DNA from: CAYJPV01 sp964396055
Lineage (GTDB): Bacteria; Acidobacteriota; Vicinamibacteria; Vicinamibacterales; JAKQTR01
Direction of reading: 5' to 3'
DNA: 7,948 nt
Assembly: GCA_964396055.1 (NCBI GenBank)
Contig: CAYNDV010000187.1
Location: forward strand, 1 to 7,948
Below the pieces are notes generated by a model, which ran no database searches, had not been told where the DNA came from, and worked only from the letters and a program-made list of their open reading frames with translations. A program made the position numbers and the translations under genes. Below are positions 5,894 to 7,948 of the stretch, one piece after another (the stretch's first letter is position 1; every line of letters begins with the position of its first letter).

Positions 5894-6286
5894 ATGATCC
5901 CCGATGAACGCCCCGAGGTGACGGCGGCGCGGAAGGTCGGCATCCCGCACGCGCGGCGCCACATCTTCCTGTGCTGTGATCAGACCAAGCCGAAGTGCTG
6001 CGATCGTCAGCGTGCGAACGACGCCTGGGACTACCTGAAGGCGCGCCTCCAGGACCTGGGCCTGTCGTCGGCCACGGGCGGCGTGCTGCGGAGCAAGGCG
6101 AACTGCCTGCGGGTGTGCGAGGCCGGTCCGGTGGCGGTGGTGTATCCGGAGGGCGCCTGGTATCGGGCGTGCGATCCGCCGGTCCTGGAACGGATCATCC
6201 AGGAGCACCTGATCGGCGGGCGCCTCGTGGAAGACGCGCTCATCCTGGTGCACCCGCTGGGCGACGACGCAGACGGCCCGGCGTAG
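5894..6286 (+). CDS. thioredoxin-fold (2Fe-2S) ferredoxin
   Basis: A 130-residue soluble protein of the COG3411-type, thioredoxin-like [2Fe-2S] ferredoxin family. The core starts at RRHIFLCCDQTKPKCC (21-36), which has cysteines at 27, 28, 35 and 36. LRSKANCLRVCEAGPVAVVY (65-84) gives the C-x3-C pair at 71 and 75, and WYRACDPPVLERIIQEHLIG (89-108) is the characteristic C-terminal motif with another cysteine at 93. Likely cluster ligands are one from each of the first two cysteine pairs plus C71 and C75; the doubled cysteines make the exact choice uncertain. The first 20 residues are not part of the fold. It probably carries electrons in the cytoplasm, but no partner is apparent. It is divergent from leuC by 34 nt; a link to the LeuC cluster is speculative. 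The repeat at 6286-6312 begins on the last base of its stop codon. Confidence 0.9.
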   Translation: MIPDERPEVTAARKVGIPHARRHIFLCCDQTKPKCCDRQRANDAWDYLKARLQDLGLSSATGGVLRSKANCLRVCEAGPVAVVYPEGAWYRACDPPVLERIIQEHLIGGRLVEDALILVHPLGDDADGPA

Positions 6287-6312
6287 CCGAACGGCCGAAC
6301 GGCCGAACGGCC
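6286..6312. repeat. perfect 8-bp tandem repeat (GCCGAACG unit)
   Basis: Three exact copies of gccgaacg plus a three-base remnant, beginning at the final G of the ferredoxin stop codon and ending just before the terminator U-run of the receptor gene. The unit is a rotation of ggccgaac and so belongs to the same family as the arrays at 1-20 and 1411-1482. It lies between two convergent genes. Confidence 0.85.
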
Positions 6313-6315
6313 TCC

Positions 6316-6355
6316 AAAAAATTACGGGCCGGAGGGCACGCTGCCCTCCGGCCCG
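6316..6355 (-). terminator. intrinsic terminator of the TonB-dependent receptor gene
   Basis: A perfect 14-bp GC-rich stem (arms 6325-6338 and 6342-6355) with a 3-nt loop is followed on the minus strand by TAA and a run of six T (6316-6321). It begins 22 nt after the receptor stop codon. On the plus strand no T-run follows, so it serves the receptor gene mainly, although the hairpin could also protect the ferredoxin message from the other side. Confidence 0.92.
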
Positions 6356-6377
6356 CAATCGTCTTACCGGGACGCCG

Positions 6378-7948
6378 CTAGAACGACCAGCGGCCGCCGA
6401 AGGTGATCTGGCGCGGCTGCTGAATCGACGTCGGCGACTCGAACAGGACGGTGTTACCGCTGATCGACCGATTCGGGTAACGCGTCTGCACGCCCGTGAT
6501 CGTGTCGGTGTTCATCAGGTTCTGGACGTCGACGTAGACGCCGAACCGGTGCACGTCGATGTTGAACGTCTTCTCGGCCCGCAGGTCCACCTGGTGGAGC
6601 ATGTCCAGGCGGCGCGCCCCGCGCGGCTCGAGGAAGATGGTGGAAGTCGCCGTCCAGTTGAGCGTGCTGCCCGGCACGGTCCGGTCAGCCTGGTAGGTGG
6701 TCCCGCTCACGGCCCGGTAGTACGCATTGACGTTCACTTCGATCTTCGGGATCTGGTACCCCGCGAAGACCTTGAACTCGTGCGTGCGGTCGTTGACCAT
6801 CAAGCCGTTCGAGTTGACCAGCGCGAAGTTGGGCGCCTCGAAGAACGACCCGGTGACGCTGGCGGTGCCGCCGTTGCTGACGGTGCCCTCGGTCTTGGAC
6901 CAGACGTACGAGAACTGGCCCTGCCACCGGTTCGAATAGCTCTTGGTCAGCACGAACATGGCGCCCTTGTACTTGCGCCAGGGGTCCGCGGTGCCAATCA
7001 CGTTGCCCGACGGATCCTTGTACTGGAACCCGGCCGTGTTGCGGATCAGGTAATCCTGATCCGTCACGGACCGGTTGGCCCAGCGCCAGAGGGTCATCGG
7101 CTGGTTGGTCAGCGTGTTGGTGACCGACGTCGGCGTCCACGTGCCGTTCGGGATCACCGAGTTGATGAAGTTGTCGTAATCGCGCCAGATGCCCGTCACG
7201 CTGAAGCGCATGTCACGGCGCAGCTGCTGCTCGAACGCGATGTTGATCTCGTCGAGCCCCAGGTGATCCATGTCCGACACGATGCCATAGGAGAACGGCT
7301 CGATCCGGTCGTACTCGTGCAGCGTGTTCCCGAGGACCTCGTAGAACACCTGGTCGTAGTACCCGCTGGTGGCGCGCTGCCACGGGTTGAAGCTGGCGCC
7401 CTCGTAGTAGCGGCCCCAGAAGCCCTTCAGCACGCTGGTGCCCTTGCCGAGCAGGTCCACCGCCACGCCCAGGCGCGGGCCGAACGCCAGCTTCGGGGTG
7501 TAGACGGTCTTCTTGTCGTTCGGGCTGTACCCGCGGATGTGGTCGAGGCGCACGCCCAGGTTCGCGGTCAGGCGCCCGGCCTGCCACGAGTCCTGCGCGT
7601 AGTACGACTCGCGCTTGTTCTGGCCGTCGATCACGTACTGGATGCCGGTGTAGGCCAGGTACGGCTCGCCGGCGTAGTCCAGGTAGTAGAGGTTGTTCGA
7701 GTACTCGAACTTGCTCTTCGACTTGCTGCGCTCGATCTCCACGCCGAACTTGAAGTTGTGGCGGCCGGCGGCCTCCACGAACTTCGAGAGCGACACGTTG
7801 ACCTGGTTGCGGCCGCGATCGGCGTAGTAGATGTAGCCGGCGCCGCCCGAGCTCGAACCGTCATCGAGGTCGTAGCGGTAGCTGTCGTTCGTCACCGGGT
7901 CGAGGTAGTAGTACCCCCAGTACCCCGTGAACTTCGCTTCGAGGAACG
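6378..7948 (-). CDS. TonB-dependent receptor, Oar-like, C-terminal part
   Basis: The last 522 residues of an outer-membrane beta-barrel receptor; the frame is open to the right edge, so the signal peptide, any carboxypeptidase-regulatory-like domain, the plug and the first strands lie outside. A GTG at 7893-7895 is an internal valine, not a start. The segment alternates aromatic and polar residues as in barrel strands (NQVNVSLSKFVEAAGRHNFK, then YYAQDSWQAGRLTANLGVRL). It has the DRTHEFKVFAGYQIPK segment common in Oar-like receptors, the VYVDVQNLMNTDT turn near the end, and the terminal strand RQITFGGRWSF. The final phenylalanine is the usual recognition signal for BAM-mediated outer-membrane insertion. 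Such proteins are numerous in Acidobacteriota; the substrate cannot be told from the barrel. It is transcribed towards its own terminator and is unrelated in function to the leucine genes as far as can be seen. Confidence 0.9.
   Translation of the reverse strand, partial: FLEAKFTGYWGYYYLDPVTNDSYRYDLDDGSSSGGAGYIYYADRGRNQVNVSLSKFVEAAGRHNFKFGVEIERSKSKSKFEYSNNLYYLDYAGEPYLAYTGIQYVIDGQNKRESYYAQDSWQAGRLTANLGVRLDHIRGYSPNDKKTVYTPKLAFGPRLGVAVDLLGKGTSVLKGFWGRYYEGASFNPWQRATSGYYDQVFYEVLGNTLHEYDRIEPFSYGIVSDMDHLGLDEINIAFEQQLRRDMRFSVTGIWRDYDNFINSVIPNGTWTPTSVTNTLTNQPMTLWRWANRSVTDQDYLIRNTAGFQYKDPSGNVIGTADPWRKYKGAMFVLTKSYSNRWQGQFSYVWSKTEGTVSNGGTASVTGSFFEAPNFALVNSNGLMVNDRTHEFKVFAGYQIPKIEVNVNAYYRAVSGTTYQADRTVPGSTLNWTATSTIFLEPRGARRLDMLHQVDLRAEKTFNIDVHRFGVYVDVQNLMNTDTITGVQTRYPNRSISGNTVLFESPTSIQQPRQITFGGRWSF

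Noticed and set aside
5860..5964. N-terminal extension of leuC by 35 residues
   Set aside because: The extension is unlike LeuC, overlaps the divergent ferredoxin gene and is not needed; the family start MSDTLLKKVWDLHTV is at 5859.

Overview
The window is a leucine-biosynthesis locus from a high-GC bacterium. Four genes make the complete enzyme set from 2-ketoisovalerate to 2-ketoisocaproate, short of the final transamination: leuC and leuD (isopropylmalate isomerase), leuA (2-isopropylmalate synthase) and leuB (3-isopropylmalate dehydrogenase). An Oar-like TonB-dependent receptor, a COG3411-type thioredoxin-fold [2Fe-2S] ferredoxin and the high GC content together suggest a soil or sediment Acidobacteriota, possibly Vicinamibacteria. 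That placement is an inference from gene style, not a database result. A run of exactly 100 N (3749-3848) shows this is a scaffolded draft or metagenome assembly.

Layout from left to right. Positions 1-320 hold no convincing gene, only an 8-bp tandem repeat at the very edge and one strong hairpin. leuB (321-1391) and leuA (1487-2761) lie on the minus strand as a probable leuA-leuB transcription unit, separated by a 95-nt spacer filled with degenerate 8-bp repeats. A LysR-type regulator (2849-3736) is transcribed divergently from leuA across an AT-rich 87-nt promoter region. It converges on leuD, whose last few codons fall in the N gap. leuC (4444-5859) and leuD overlap by ATGA and are translationally coupled on the minus strand. 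A small ferredoxin gene (5894-6286) is divergent from leuC, only 34 nt away. After another perfect 8-bp tandem repeat and a textbook intrinsic terminator comes the 3' part of a TonB-dependent receptor on the minus strand, which runs off the right edge.

How the genes work together: LeuA condenses 2-ketoisovalerate with acetyl-CoA, LeuCD isomerises 2-isopropylmalate to 3-isopropylmalate on a [4Fe-4S] cluster, and LeuB oxidises and decarboxylates it. The LysR protein sits where a local regulator of leuA would be expected. The ferredoxin may share expression with leuC, but a functional link is only suggested by position. The receptor belongs to a separate transcription unit.

I found no previously undescribed defence, mobile or catalytic system. 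The points most worth a second look are a LeuA that lacks nearly all of its C-terminal allosteric domain, an 8-bp intergenic repeat family present at three gene borders, and two compact divergent promoter regions. In one of these the flanking genes appear leaderless.
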